6,963 nt of DNA from JBDLSO01 sp039799445 (lineage in GTDB: Bacteria; Patescibacteriota; Minisyncoccia; Phycocordibacterales; UBA5272), in NCBI GenBank assembly GCA_039799445.1, contig JBDLSO010000039.1:1-6963 (forward strand), written 5' to 3'. Position numbers and translations under genes: made by a program. The notes under the pieces are model-generated. The model did no database searches. It was given only the letters and a program-made list of their open reading frames with translations, and was not told the DNA's origin. Below are positions 1 to 5,875 of this stretch, piece by piece. Every line of letters starts with the position of its first letter. Position 1 is the first letter of the stretch.

Positions 1-1
1 C

Positions 2-1456
2 ACTTTCCACTTCAACACAGTGGCTATCGTAGACGGTACACCTCAAACTCTTTCACTCAAAGGTATACTTTCTGAATTCGTTAAACATCGCACCGAAGTA
101 GTGACTCGTCGCGTACAATTTGATTTGAACAAAGCCCGCGCTCGTGAGCATATCTTGCTTGGACTCAAAAAAGCTCTCGACCATATCGACGAGATTATCA
201 AGCTTATTCGTGCATCAAAAGATACAACAGAAGCACATGCGAACTTAGTGAAAAAGTTTAGTTTTTCTGATTTGCAAGCCACAGCTATTTTAGAAATGAA
301 ATTACAACGTTTGGCTGGCTTGGAACGCAAAAAGATAGAGGACGAACTTGCAGAAGTACAAAAGTTCATCAAAAAGCTCGAGGATTTACTCGCACATCCA
401 AAGAAAATTCTTAAACTCATCTCGGATGAACTTACAGAGATTCGCGAGAAATACGGCGATGACAGACGTACCAAAATAGTACAAGGTGGAGTAAAAAACC
501 TCACTGCAGAAGATCTTATCGCCGACACCGATTCTGTACTGGTGTATACATCGGGTGGATATATCAAGCGTACCGATCCAAGTGAATACAAATCTCAGAA
601 ACGTGGCGGTGTTGGTGTAGTGGATCTGAACACCAAAGATGAGGATTTTGTAACTATACTACTCAATACTTCGACACATAGTGATTTACTCTTCTTTACC
701 GACAAAGGCAAGGCATATCAGATCAAAATGTATGATATACCAGAAGGTAAACGCGCGACCCGTGGTAAGTCTATTATGAATTTCTTGCAAATTGGTACAG
801 ACGAGAAGGTAACTTCGGTACTCCCAATGCCAAAGGATTTAAAAAATCAAAAACTGTCACTACTGATGGTAACCAAGAACGCTACTGTCAAGAAATCAAG
901 TGCCGAGAGTTTCAAAGATGTGCGTCGCAGTGGACTCATCGCTATCTCGCTTGACGATGGTGACGAACTGCTCTCTGCAATGTTTGTACGACCAAAAGAC
1001 GACATCATCTGCGCGACCCGCGAAGGGCAGTCTATCCGTTTTGCCGAAAGTGATGTACGTGAAATGGGGCGAACCGCAGGAGGGGTGAATGGTATGAAAT
1101 TATCGAAAGGAGACTATCTCATCAACGCCGACGTTATCTCACCTGAAATGAACAACCCACAATTCCTCGTGATGAGTGAGACAGGATTTGGAAAGAAAAC
1201 ACCGCTCGATGAATACAAGACTCAGAAACGTGGTGGCTCTGGTATCAAGACCATGAACCTCACAGCCAAGACCGGTAAGCTCGCTATCGGAAAAGTAGTA
1301 ACTGACGACATGAGCGAGCTCATCGCGATGAGTAAAAAGTCTCAAGTAATCAAAACAGATCTGAGCACCATCAAATCAAGTTCACGCAGTACTCAAGGGG
1401 TCATCATTATGAAGCCGAGAGAAGGGGATTCACTCGCGTCGCTTACTTGTTTGTAA
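2..1456 (+). CDS. gyrA: DNA gyrase subunit A, C-terminal part (5' truncated by window edge)
   Basis: Subunit A of the type IIA topoisomerase that introduces negative supercoils; with GyrB it forms the A2B2 enzyme. The frame is open from base 2 and reads TFHFNTVAIVDG, so the valine codon at 20 is internal and the true start, along with the catalytic tyrosine, lies left of the window. Numbering from that valine, residues 1-150 are the end of the breakage-reunion domain and its coiled coil (RHR/VVTRR and ILEMKLQRLAGLE motifs, then REKYGDDRRT). The long insertion of E. coli GyrA before the QAxAIL motif is absent, as in many bacteria. Residues about 160-478 form the DNA-wrapping beta-pinwheel. The GyrA box, which separates GyrA from ParC, is QKRGGVG at 193-199, and a second similar QKRGGSG occurs at 402-408. 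The protein ends soon after the last blade, without an acidic tail. A terminator follows 8 bases after the stop codon. Confidence 0.96.
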   Translation, partial: TFHFNTVAIVDGTPQTLSLKGILSEFVKHRTEVVTRRVQFDLNKARAREHILLGLKKALDHIDEIIKLIRASKDTTEAHANLVKKFSFSDLQATAILEMKLQRLAGLERKKIEDELAEVQKFIKKLEDLLAHPKKILKLISDELTEIREKYGDDRRTKIVQGGVKNLTAEDLIADTDSVLVYTSGGYIKRTDPSEYKSQKRGGVGVVDLNTKDEDFVTILLNTSTHSDLLFFTDKGKAYQIKMYDIPEGKRATRGKSIMNFLQIGTDEKVTSVLPMPKDLKNQKLSLLMVTKNATVKKSSAESFKDVRRSGLIAISLDDGDELLSAMFVRPKDDIICATREGQSIRFAESDVREMGRTAGGVNGMKLSKGDYLINADVISPEMNNPQFLVMSETGFGKKTPLDEYKTQKRGGSGIKTMNLTAKTGKLAIGKVVTDDMSELIAMSKKSQVIKTDLSTIKSSSRSTQGVIIMKPREGDSLASLTCL

Positions 1457-1463
1457 TAATAAT

Positions 1464-1488
1464 AAAAACACCCAATGGGTGTTTTTTT
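1464..1488 (+). terminator. Intrinsic terminator of gyrA
   Basis: A 10-bp perfect stem (AAAAACACCC, 1464-1473, with GGGTGTTTTT, 1477-1486) closes a three-base AAT loop and runs into seven T. The A-tract on the left arm also makes it usable from the opposite strand. The same 26 bases (1461-1486) recur at 2365-2390. Confidence 0.9.
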
Positions 1489-1497
1489 GTATATATT

Positions 1498-1506
1498 TGT
1501 TATACT
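1498..1506 (+). promoter_or_regulatory. Extended -10 promoter of the structured RNA
   Basis: TG-T-TATACT, ten bases after the T-tract of the gyrA terminator. With the same six-base spacing seen before three start codons in this window, transcription would begin at G1513, the first G of the long closing helix of the RNA. No convincing -35 box is visible, as expected for an extended -10 promoter. Confidence 0.65.
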
Positions 1507-1511
1507 ATACA

Positions 1512-1647
1512 TGCTCACAGACCAATATTGTAAGACCCAGTTATCTGGGTTCTGTCCTAATCATGTACAGCATAGGCATCCTATGAGGAAACATGATTAG
1601 TGGCATTTGCTATTGGTCTGTGAGCACCTCTATGGGGTGCCTATTTT
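1512..1647 (+). ncRNA. Structured non-coding RNA candidate, three-helix fold (6S-like architecture possible)
   Basis: There is no credible coding frame here, but the region holds dense nested complementarity. P1 is a perfect 16-bp helix pairing 1512-1527 with 1611-1626. P2 is a short hairpin, ACCCAG (1535-1540) with CTGGGT (1545-1550), loop TTAT. P3 is a perfect 10-bp helix, 1557-1566 with 1591-1600. It is followed by an internal loop (ACAG / AGGAA) and a 6-bp apical hairpin, CATAGG (1571-1576) with CCTATG (1580-1585), loop CAT. P3 can extend past one bulged base through 1554-1556 with 1602-1604. The right foot of P1 overlaps a terminator hairpin by three bases. A promoter sits at the expected distance. 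A long closing stem, an opened middle carrying a small hairpin, and a terminal stem recall 6S RNA, but about 115-135 nt is short for that family and no conserved sequence was recognised. The class is therefore unknown. A cis-regulatory leader of the downstream gene is the alternative. Confidence 0.72.
1624..1647 (+). terminator. Terminator of the structured RNA
   Basis: GCACCTC (1624-1630) pairs with GGGGTGC (1634-1640) through one G-U pair around a TAT loop, followed by CTATTTT. The T-tract is interrupted and short, so readthrough into the secreted-protein gene 26 bases downstream is possible. Confidence 0.6.
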
Positions 1648-1672
1648 GTTATGTACTTCATAGTTTATTTTT

Positions 1673-2305
1673 ATGAAAAACAAACTATATATACTAGCTA
1701 TTTGCCTATGTTTCCTCCCGATCTGTGTATTTGCAATAAATGTAATAACTGATGGGTTCCAAGTATCTTCGTCACCTCTATCCATAGACGCACATGGAAC
1801 ATGTAAAAGTCTGTCTGCCACTGATGGACAAACATACTTTGTACCAACAAAAACAGATATAGAGTGGCAAGCTTTTATCAACAATAAGCCAGCGGGGATA
1901 CAAAGTTCTGTTTGTGGGTGTCAAATTGAAAAGTTTCAATGCACAGTCGATCGTGATAGAAAGAATGGAGTAAATCATTCATATATACTTGAAGTAACAA
2001 GAAATATAACGAGCAATATAAGTACCTACCAGATACCATTAGGTGGATATAATTATGATTGGAGAACAAATACTAATATTCAAAAGTGTAATAATTACGG
2101 TCTTGTAGACACCTCAGGAAATCAAATGTATTTTTCTTGCCCAACTCGTGAAACCGCATACTCTCCAGAAGGGTGTTCGTTCTATGATGTAAATAAAACC
2201 ACTCCCACCATAGATACTACTTATTCACCTGTACCGAGGTTATGTCCGACTCAACCTGACCCAACACCAGAACCTGACATTCCACCCGAGATAGACTATA
2301 GATAA
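1673..2305 (+). CDS. Secreted cysteine-rich protein of unknown function
   Basis: A 210-residue orphan; I do not recognise the family. Residues 1-21 are a clear Sec signal peptide: basic MKNK, a hydrophobic core to about residue 20, and a likely signal peptidase I cut after VFA (residue 21). No lipobox is placed at the cut. The mature part has eight cysteines (44, 81, 83, 90, 139, 156, 168, 191), an even number compatible with four disulfides, and many Asn, Thr, Ser and Tyr residues. The tail from about residue 192 is proline- and acid-rich (PTQPDPTPEPDIPPE) and ends without LPXTG or a membrane anchor, so release or cell-wall association is likely. There is no Shine-Dalgarno site before the ATG. 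A possible extended -10 (TG-T-TATGTA, 1647-1655) would give a very short leader. Codons look somewhat more AT-rich than in gyrA. Confidence 0.82.
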   Translation: MKNKLYILAICLCFLPICVFAINVITDGFQVSSSPLSIDAHGTCKSLSATDGQTYFVPTKTDIEWQAFINNKPAGIQSSVCGCQIEKFQCTVDRDRKNGVNHSYILEVTRNITSNISTYQIPLGGYNYDWRTNTNIQKCNNYGLVDTSGNQMYFSCPTRETAYSPEGCSFYDVNKTTPTIDTTYSPVPRLCPTQPDPTPEPDIPPEIDYR

Positions 2306-2320
2306 TATGTATTATCTATA
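2297..2320 (+). repeat. AT-rich inverted repeat over the stop codon
   Basis: TATAGATAAT (2297-2306) is exactly complementary to ATTATCTATA (2311-2320) around an ATGT spacer, and the TAA stop of the secreted-protein gene lies in the left arm. It has no T-tract and low GC, so it is a weak hairpin. It might stabilise the 3' end of the mRNA, act as an operator-like palindrome, or be chance in AT-rich DNA. Confidence 0.5.
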
Positions 2321-2364
2321 AAGGGTCTGTAAATCTATATAATCTGAGCACATATAATAAAAAC

Positions 2365-2390
2365 AATAAAAACACCCAATGGGTGTTTTT
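2365..2390. terminator. Bidirectional terminator between convergent genes
   Basis: AAAAACACCC (2368-2377), AAT loop, GGGTGTTTTT (2381-2390), flanked by A-rich and T-rich tracts on the two sides. It serves the secreted-protein gene from the left and the minus-strand PhnA-like gene, whose stop codon is at 2395-2397, from the right. It is an exact copy of the gyrA terminator with flank (1461-1486). Confidence 0.88.
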
Positions 2391-2394
2391 ATTT

Positions 2395-2640
2395 TTATGC
2401 TTTTTTTACCAAATCTGGTCTGATGCTCAGACCTTTCATTTCGGTGCAGACACCAGTAATAGCTTCTACTTTGTCTGAGATTTTGATGTTCTTTATTTTA
2501 GTACCTTGCTTCAAGCCTTTTGAAGAGCCCTTTACTTTGATGTCTTTAATCACCAAAACAGTGTCTCCATTTGAAAGCAGGGTGCCATTACTGTCTCGCA
2601 CTTCAAGCTCTTCTTCTGCCTCTTCATCATGTGTATTCAT
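2395..2640 (-). CDS. PhnA/YjdM-family protein, C-terminal domain only
   Basis: An 81-residue protein matching the C-terminal domain of E. coli YjdM (formerly PhnA): DSNGTLLSNGDTVLVIKDIKVKGSS, then GTKIKNIKI, and a final IRPDLVKKA. The N-terminal zinc ribbon of the full-length family is missing. In its place is a short acidic leader (HDEEAEEELEV). The name PhnA is historical: family members are not established phosphonate hydrolases, and their biochemical role is unknown. The protein is cytoplasmic, with no signal or membrane segment. The ATG lies exactly six bases after a TATACT box on the same strand, so the mRNA is probably leaderless. It converges on the secreted-protein gene and diverges from glyS. 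Confidence 0.85.
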   Translation of the reverse strand: MNTHDEEAEEELEVRDSNGTLLSNGDTVLVIKDIKVKGSSKGLKQGTKIKNIKISDKVEAITGVCTEMKGLSIRPDLVKKA

Positions 2641-2646
2641 ATTGGC

Positions 2647-2655
2647 AGTATAGCA
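2647..2655 (-). promoter_or_regulatory. Extended -10 promoter of the PhnA-like gene
   Basis: On the minus strand, TG-C-TATACT, then GCCAAT and the ATG at 2640. The expected start of transcription coincides with the start codon, and there is no room for a ribosome binding site. Confidence 0.7.
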
Positions 2656-2684
2656 AAATTATTTGTTTCGGTACATATTTTTAC

Positions 2685-2703
2685 TATAGTCGCTATTTAT
2701 AGT
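2685..2703 (+). promoter_or_regulatory. Candidate -10 boxes for glyS
   Basis: Two TATAGT hexamers (2685-2690 and 2698-2703) precede the glyS ATG at 2720 by 29 and 16 bases. The second would leave a leader of about ten bases. Neither has a convincing -35 box or a TG extension, and there is no Shine-Dalgarno site. A third option, TACAGT at 2710-2715, is only four bases from the ATG. Confidence 0.4.
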
Positions 2704-2719
2704 ATTATGTACAGTATAT

Positions 2720-4138
2720 ATGGAAAAAAACACAACAGAAGTAACTATGGAGAAAATAGTCTCTCTTTGCAAGAGACGCGGGTTTGTTTTTGCTTCCTCT
2801 GAAATATATGGCGGTATGGCTGGTATATATGACTATGGGCATTATGGGTATTTGTTTAAAGAAAACATCAAAACCGCTTGGATGAATCAGATGTTATATG
2901 AACGCGACGATATTGTAGCACTCGATAGTGCAATATTTATGACACCTAAAGCGTGGGTTGCATCTGGACATGTTGGCGGATTCAATGACCCGATGATTGA
3001 CTGTAAGAAATGTAATAGTCGTTTCAGAGCAGATCATATACTTGAAGAAGCAGGTATCGAAGCTGATAAGGCGACCATTGAGTTTATTAATAAAGAATTA
3101 CAGAAATTAAAAGATGCAAAAAAGTTGGTATGTGCAAACTGTAAATCGGTAGACCTATCTGAGGCGAAAGTGTTTTCACTTATGGTGAAGTCAAATCTAG
3201 GCTCTGTGACGGACGAAGTTACAGACGATAATGTAACCTATTTGCGTCCAGAGACATGCGGGGGTATATATCTTAACTATAAAAACACAATGGACTCAAT
3301 GCATATGAGTCTTCCATTTGGTATTGTTCAGATAGGGAAAGCCTTCCGTAATGAAATAGCTGCAAGACAGTTCATATTTCGTACTCGAGAATTCGAACAA
3401 ATGGAAATGCAATATTTTCATACGCCCGGGTCAACACTACCACTCTATGAGTCGTGGAAAAAGTTCAGATATAATTGGTATATAGAGTATGGTATCAAAC
3501 CAGAGAGTATTCGTTGGTACAAACATGATAAGTTGGCTCACTACGCAAGCGAAGCTTATGACATAGAGTATAATTATGGTTCTATGGGTGGCTTCAAAGA
3601 AGTAGAGGGTTTCCACACACGCGGTGATTGGGACCTGTCACAACACGCAAAATACTCAGGGCAGAAACTTGAATATTTTGATGAAAATACAAAAGAGAAG
3701 TATACACCACATATATTAGAGACTTCCGTTGGACTCGCAAGGCTTTTCTTAATGTTTATTGACAGTGCATATACTGAGGACAAAACTAATCCTGAAGAGA
3801 CAAGAGTATATCTTGCTTTTCACCCAAAGCTAGCCCCAGTCAAACTCGCAGTACTCCCATTATTGAAGAACAAAGAGGTGCTCACAAATGCTGCAAAGGA
3901 TTTATTTATCAGACTACGAAAAGAATTTCACTCTGTCGAATACGACGAATCAGGAAGTATCGGAAAAAGGTATCGAAAGCAAGACGAAATAGGGACGCCA
4001 TTCTGCGTGACTGTGGATTTCGAATCTGTCGAAGGGGATACCGCAGGGAGTTACACAATCCGCGACCGCGATACTGGTGAGCAAACGAGAGTAACCGAGG
4101 AGGAATTGGTTGCAAAATTGAGAGCCGCCTTACAATAG
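2720..4138 (+). CDS. glyS: Glycyl-tRNA synthetase, single-chain class II homodimer type
   Basis: Charges tRNA-Gly with glycine using ATP, in the cytoplasm. The 472 residues match the homodimeric GlyRS found in archaea, eukaryotes and many bacteria, not the bacterial alpha2-beta2 enzyme. The N-terminal SLCKRRGFVFASSEIYGG...YDYG stretch and AWVASGHVGGFNDPM are family signatures. Four cysteines in two pairs (95/98 and 138/141) form the zinc-binding insertion. TYLRPETCGGIY and class II motif 2 (FRNE at 209-212, then FRTREFEQMEMQYF) build the active site. Motif 3 is ETSVGLARLFL (334-344). Residues from about 374 form the anticodon-binding domain. The ATG at 2720 is chosen because it gives a normal length; Met10 is an alternative. 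No ribosome binding site is visible. No terminator follows, so transcription may continue into the 44-residue gene. This is the minimal GlyRS length class and appears intact. Confidence 0.97.
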   Translation: MEKNTTEVTMEKIVSLCKRRGFVFASSEIYGGMAGIYDYGHYGYLFKENIKTAWMNQMLYERDDIVALDSAIFMTPKAWVASGHVGGFNDPMIDCKKCNSRFRADHILEEAGIEADKATIEFINKELQKLKDAKKLVCANCKSVDLSEAKVFSLMVKSNLGSVTDEVTDDNVTYLRPETCGGIYLNYKNTMDSMHMSLPFGIVQIGKAFRNEIAARQFIFRTREFEQMEMQYFHTPGSTLPLYESWKKFRYNWYIEYGIKPESIRWYKHDKLAHYASEAYDIEYNYGSMGGFKEVEGFHTRGDWDLSQHAKYSGQKLEYFDENTKEKYTPHILETSVGLARLFLMFIDSAYTEDKTNPEETRVYLAFHPKLAPVKLAVLPLLKNKEVLTNAAKDLFIRLRKEFHSVEYDESGSIGKRYRKQDEIGTPFCVTVDFESVEGDTAGSYTIRDRDTGEQTRVTEEELVAKLRAALQ

Positions 4139-4151
4139 TTTTATTTTGTAG

Positions 4152-4157
4152 TAATAT
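4152..4157 (+). promoter_or_regulatory. Possible -10 box before the 44-residue gene
   Basis: TAATAT, 14 bases after the glyS stop. Transcription from it would start about 4164, just before the hairpin at 4168. There is no clear -35 box and no TG extension, so the gene may instead be read from glyS. Confidence 0.3.
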
Positions 4158-4167
4158 CTTGTACAGA

Positions 4168-4193
4168 ACACTCACCTCAAACCCCGTGAGTGT
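4168..4193 (+). promoter_or_regulatory. 5' hairpin abutting a ribosome binding site
   Basis: ACACTCAC (4168-4175) pairs perfectly with GTGAGTGT (4186-4193) around a ten-base loop (CTCAAACCCC). The stem ends on the base before the Shine-Dalgarno sequence GGAGGAA (4194-4200). With no T-tract it is unlikely to be the glyS terminator. It could protect the 5' end of the mRNA or present the ribosome site. CCTC at 4175-4178 is complementary to GAGG inside the ribosome site, so an alternative masking fold is conceivable. Confidence 0.6.
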
Positions 4194-4205
4194 GGAGGAA
4201 TAGTT

Positions 4206-4340
4206 ATGTGGAAAGGTAAATTCGGCTACGAGCCAGAATATGAAGAATCAAAAAGTTTTCTCATACCAATCACGAATTGGGGTAAAATTCTTTTCTATGT
4301 ATTATTCGTGTTGACAATTTGTGCATGGCTGAACACTTAG
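4206..4340 (+). CDS. 44-residue single-pass membrane micro-protein, unknown function
   Basis: A short gene with a start at ATG 4206, five bases after the strong Shine-Dalgarno GGAGGAA, and a TAG stop at 4338-4340. The product begins MWKGKFGYEPEYEESKS, a charged soluble segment, and ends with one hydrophobic span at about residues 27-42 (KILFYVLFVLTICAWLN). It is probably C-terminally anchored in the cytoplasmic membrane. No signal-peptide cleavage site and no known family were recognised. It lies 67 bases after glyS and is followed by a strong GC-rich terminator, so it closes that transcription unit. The ribosome site, upstream hairpin and terminator together argue that it is a real gene despite its size. 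Confidence 0.72.
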   Translation: MWKGKFGYEPEYEESKSFLIPITNWGKILFYVLFVLTICAWLNT

Positions 4341-4361
4341 CACCAAATTACATATACTCAT

Positions 4362-4391
4362 AGGCGCGCTTCGGTAGAAGCGCGCCTTTTT
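4362..4391 (+). terminator. GC-rich intrinsic terminator after the 44-residue gene
   Basis: AGGCGCGCTTC (4362-4372) pairs perfectly over 11 bp with GAAGCGCGCCT (4377-4387) around a GGTA loop, followed by T's to 4391. It is the strongest hairpin in the window. The promoter of the next gene begins two bases later. Confidence 0.93.
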
Positions 4392-4392
4392 A

Positions 4393-4401
4393 TGTTATAC
4401 T
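4393..4401 (+). promoter_or_regulatory. Extended -10 promoter of the M16 protease gene
   Basis: TG-T-TATACT, then TTCAAT and the ATG at 4408. The -35 position falls inside the preceding terminator and has no recognisable box. The predicted transcript is leaderless. Confidence 0.72.
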
Positions 4402-4407
4402 TTCAAT

Positions 4408-5727
4408 ATGAAAAAAGTATCAACGCAGAAAAAAGTAGTGAATAAAAAAAGTATTAAACCCTACACACTCAAAACTCTTCCAAATGGCCTACGTATCATG
4501 ACAGTGCCAATGAGTAATCCAACTGTAACAGTACTCACTCTAGTTGAGGCTGGTTCAAAGTATGAAAGTAAAAAAGAAAATGGTATTTCGCACTTCCTCG
4601 AACATATGTGCTTCAAAGGTACAGAAAAACGTGTTGGTGCAAGTAATATAGCTCTCGAATTAGATACTCTCGGAACGCAGTACAATGCTTTTACAGGACA
4701 AGAGTACACTGGATACTATGCAAAAGGACGAACTTCACAAACAGCGGAGTTGATAGATATTGTATCTGATATTTATCTCTACTCTACATTACCCAGAGAT
4801 GAAATAGAAAAAGAAAAAGGTGTGATCAGGGATGAAATCAATATGTACGAAGACATTCCAACACGCAAGGTATACGACCTATTTCAAACACTGCTATATG
4901 GAGATCAACCTGCTGGATGGTCTATAGCTGGGGACAAAAAGAGAGTCTCGGAATTCACTCGTGCAGACTTTGTACAGTATCGCAAAAAACACTATGTAGC
5001 TTCTGCGACGACTATTGTTGTCGCAGGCGATATAGATGAGAAAGAGGTGATAGGGCAACTCAGACGTATTTTCAAGACAGTAAGTCAAGAGAAAAAAGCA
5101 ACAAAGAAAAAAGTAATACAAAAACAAAATACATCACAACTACTAGTACATAACAAAAAAACAGATCAGACACACATTTTACTCGGATTCAGATCGGTTG
5201 ATATATATCATCCCGATAATGCTATTATTTCGATGTTAAGTGGTGTATTGGGTGCGGGCATGTCTTCTCGGCTTTTTCGCAAAGTGCGTGACGAAATGGG
5301 GTGTGGCTACTATGTAGGTGCCTACAACGATACAACCACTGACACTGGGGTGCTAACACTTCGTGCAGGAGTAGCACCAGAGAGAGCTGTTGAAGTAGTA
5401 GAAGCACTACTTGCAGAATGCACTAAGTTAAAGACAGAACTAGTATCAAACGAGGAGCTAGAAAAAGTGCGCTCCATTGCATCTAGTGGATTATTCATGG
5501 GACTTGAATCAAGTGATGTCGTTGCTGAATTCTACGGGTCACAAGCAATACTACGCAAAGAGATACTAACACCAAAAGAGGTAGAAGAAAAACTCGCTCA
5601 AGTAACAGCAGCAGATATACAACGAGTTGCACAATCTATCTTGACCTCAAAGAATCTCAACCTCGCCCTCATCGGTCCACATATAAACAATGCAGAATTT
5701 GAGAAGGTGATGAATGACTATCGATAA
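4408..5727 (+). CDS. M16 family zinc metalloprotease (insulinase/processing-peptidase type)
   Basis: A peptidase of the inverzincin clan that degrades or trims peptides inside a clamshell chamber. The 439 residues are the usual size for a two-domain M16B protein, which commonly works as a dimer. The catalytic signature is intact: H62-F-L-E65-H66 gives the zinc-binding HXXEH, and E143, exactly 76 residues after H66, is the third ligand (in GVIRDEINMYED, with E136 seven residues before). The inactive-partner half contains the expected SSRLFRKVRDEMGCGYYVGA motif at about 286-305. Between the halves is a lysine-rich linker (about 228-240). The N-terminus is basic (MKKVSTQKKVVNKKS) without a hydrophobic core, so cytoplasmic location is likely. 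It has its own promoter and terminator and no visible operon partner. A single full-length catalytic copy is seen; no adjacent inactive paralogue is present, which favours a homodimer. Confidence 0.95.
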   Translation: MKKVSTQKKVVNKKSIKPYTLKTLPNGLRIMTVPMSNPTVTVLTLVEAGSKYESKKENGISHFLEHMCFKGTEKRVGASNIALELDTLGTQYNAFTGQEYTGYYAKGRTSQTAELIDIVSDIYLYSTLPRDEIEKEKGVIRDEINMYEDIPTRKVYDLFQTLLYGDQPAGWSIAGDKKRVSEFTRADFVQYRKKHYVASATTIVVAGDIDEKEVIGQLRRIFKTVSQEKKATKKKVIQKQNTSQLLVHNKKTDQTHILLGFRSVDIYHPDNAIISMLSGVLGAGMSSRLFRKVRDEMGCGYYVGAYNDTTTDTGVLTLRAGVAPERAVEVVEALLAECTKLKTELVSNEELEKVRSIASSGLFMGLESSDVVAEFYGSQAILRKEILTPKEVEEKLAQVTAADIQRVAQSILTSKNLNLALIGPHINNAEFEKVMNDYR

Positions 5728-5733
5728 AACATA

Positions 5734-5772
5734 AATAAAAATACGGAGGCTCTGACCTCTGTATTTTTATTT
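5734..5772 (+). terminator. Intrinsic terminator of the M16 gene
   Basis: AAAAATACGGAGG (5737-5749) pairs with CCTCTGTATTTTT (5756-5768), 13 bp with one G-U, around a CTCTGA loop. The A/T tracts on both sides can lengthen the stem, and the left A-tract makes it potentially bidirectional. Confidence 0.9.
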
Positions 5773-5809
5773 GTGTTTCGGAATATGGAATTAAGAATGT
5801 GAAGACCTA

Positions 5810-5840
5810 GCATTAAGCAAAATTTGACTTTTTGCATTAA
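5810..5840 (+). repeat. Short repeats upstream of the GlcG-like gene
   Basis: GCATTAA occurs twice (5810-5816 and 5834-5840), exactly 24 bases apart. Between them GCAAAA (5817-5822) is complementary to TTTTGC (5830-5835) around TTTGACT. A TTGACT that could be a -35 box (5824-5829) lies inside, but the nearest -10-like TTATAT (5851-5856) is about 21 bases away, too far for a standard promoter. It may be an operator, or chance. Confidence 0.3.
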
Positions 5841-5867
5841 ATGTGACAAGTTATATGAAGAGCTTAT

Positions 5868-5875
5868 AAGGAGGG
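5868..5875 (+). promoter_or_regulatory. Strong Shine-Dalgarno site
   Basis: AAGGAGGG, seven bases before the ATG at 5883. It fixes that start and contrasts with the leaderless genes around it. Confidence 0.85.

Noticed and set aside
43..591. 182-codon open frame on the minus strand
   Set aside because: Lies fully antisense to the conserved gyrA coding region; its Ser/Cys/Phe-rich product looks like a reverse-strand artefact.
1512..1626. Miniature transposable element bounded by 16-bp inverted repeats
   Set aside because: No target-site duplication flanks the repeats, and the interior carries further nested helices, a placed promoter and a terminator, which fit an RNA gene better.
2423..2653. 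76-codon plus-strand frame opposite the PhnA-like gene
   Set aside because: The minus-strand product matches a known family and has a matching promoter; the plus-strand frame has neither.
2641..2719. T-box or other riboswitch before glyS
   Set aside because: Only 79 bases separate the divergent genes, and no T-box sequence, specifier stem or terminator pair is visible.
4168..4193. Terminator of glyS
   Set aside because: A good stem but no T-tract; it is followed directly by a ribosome binding site.
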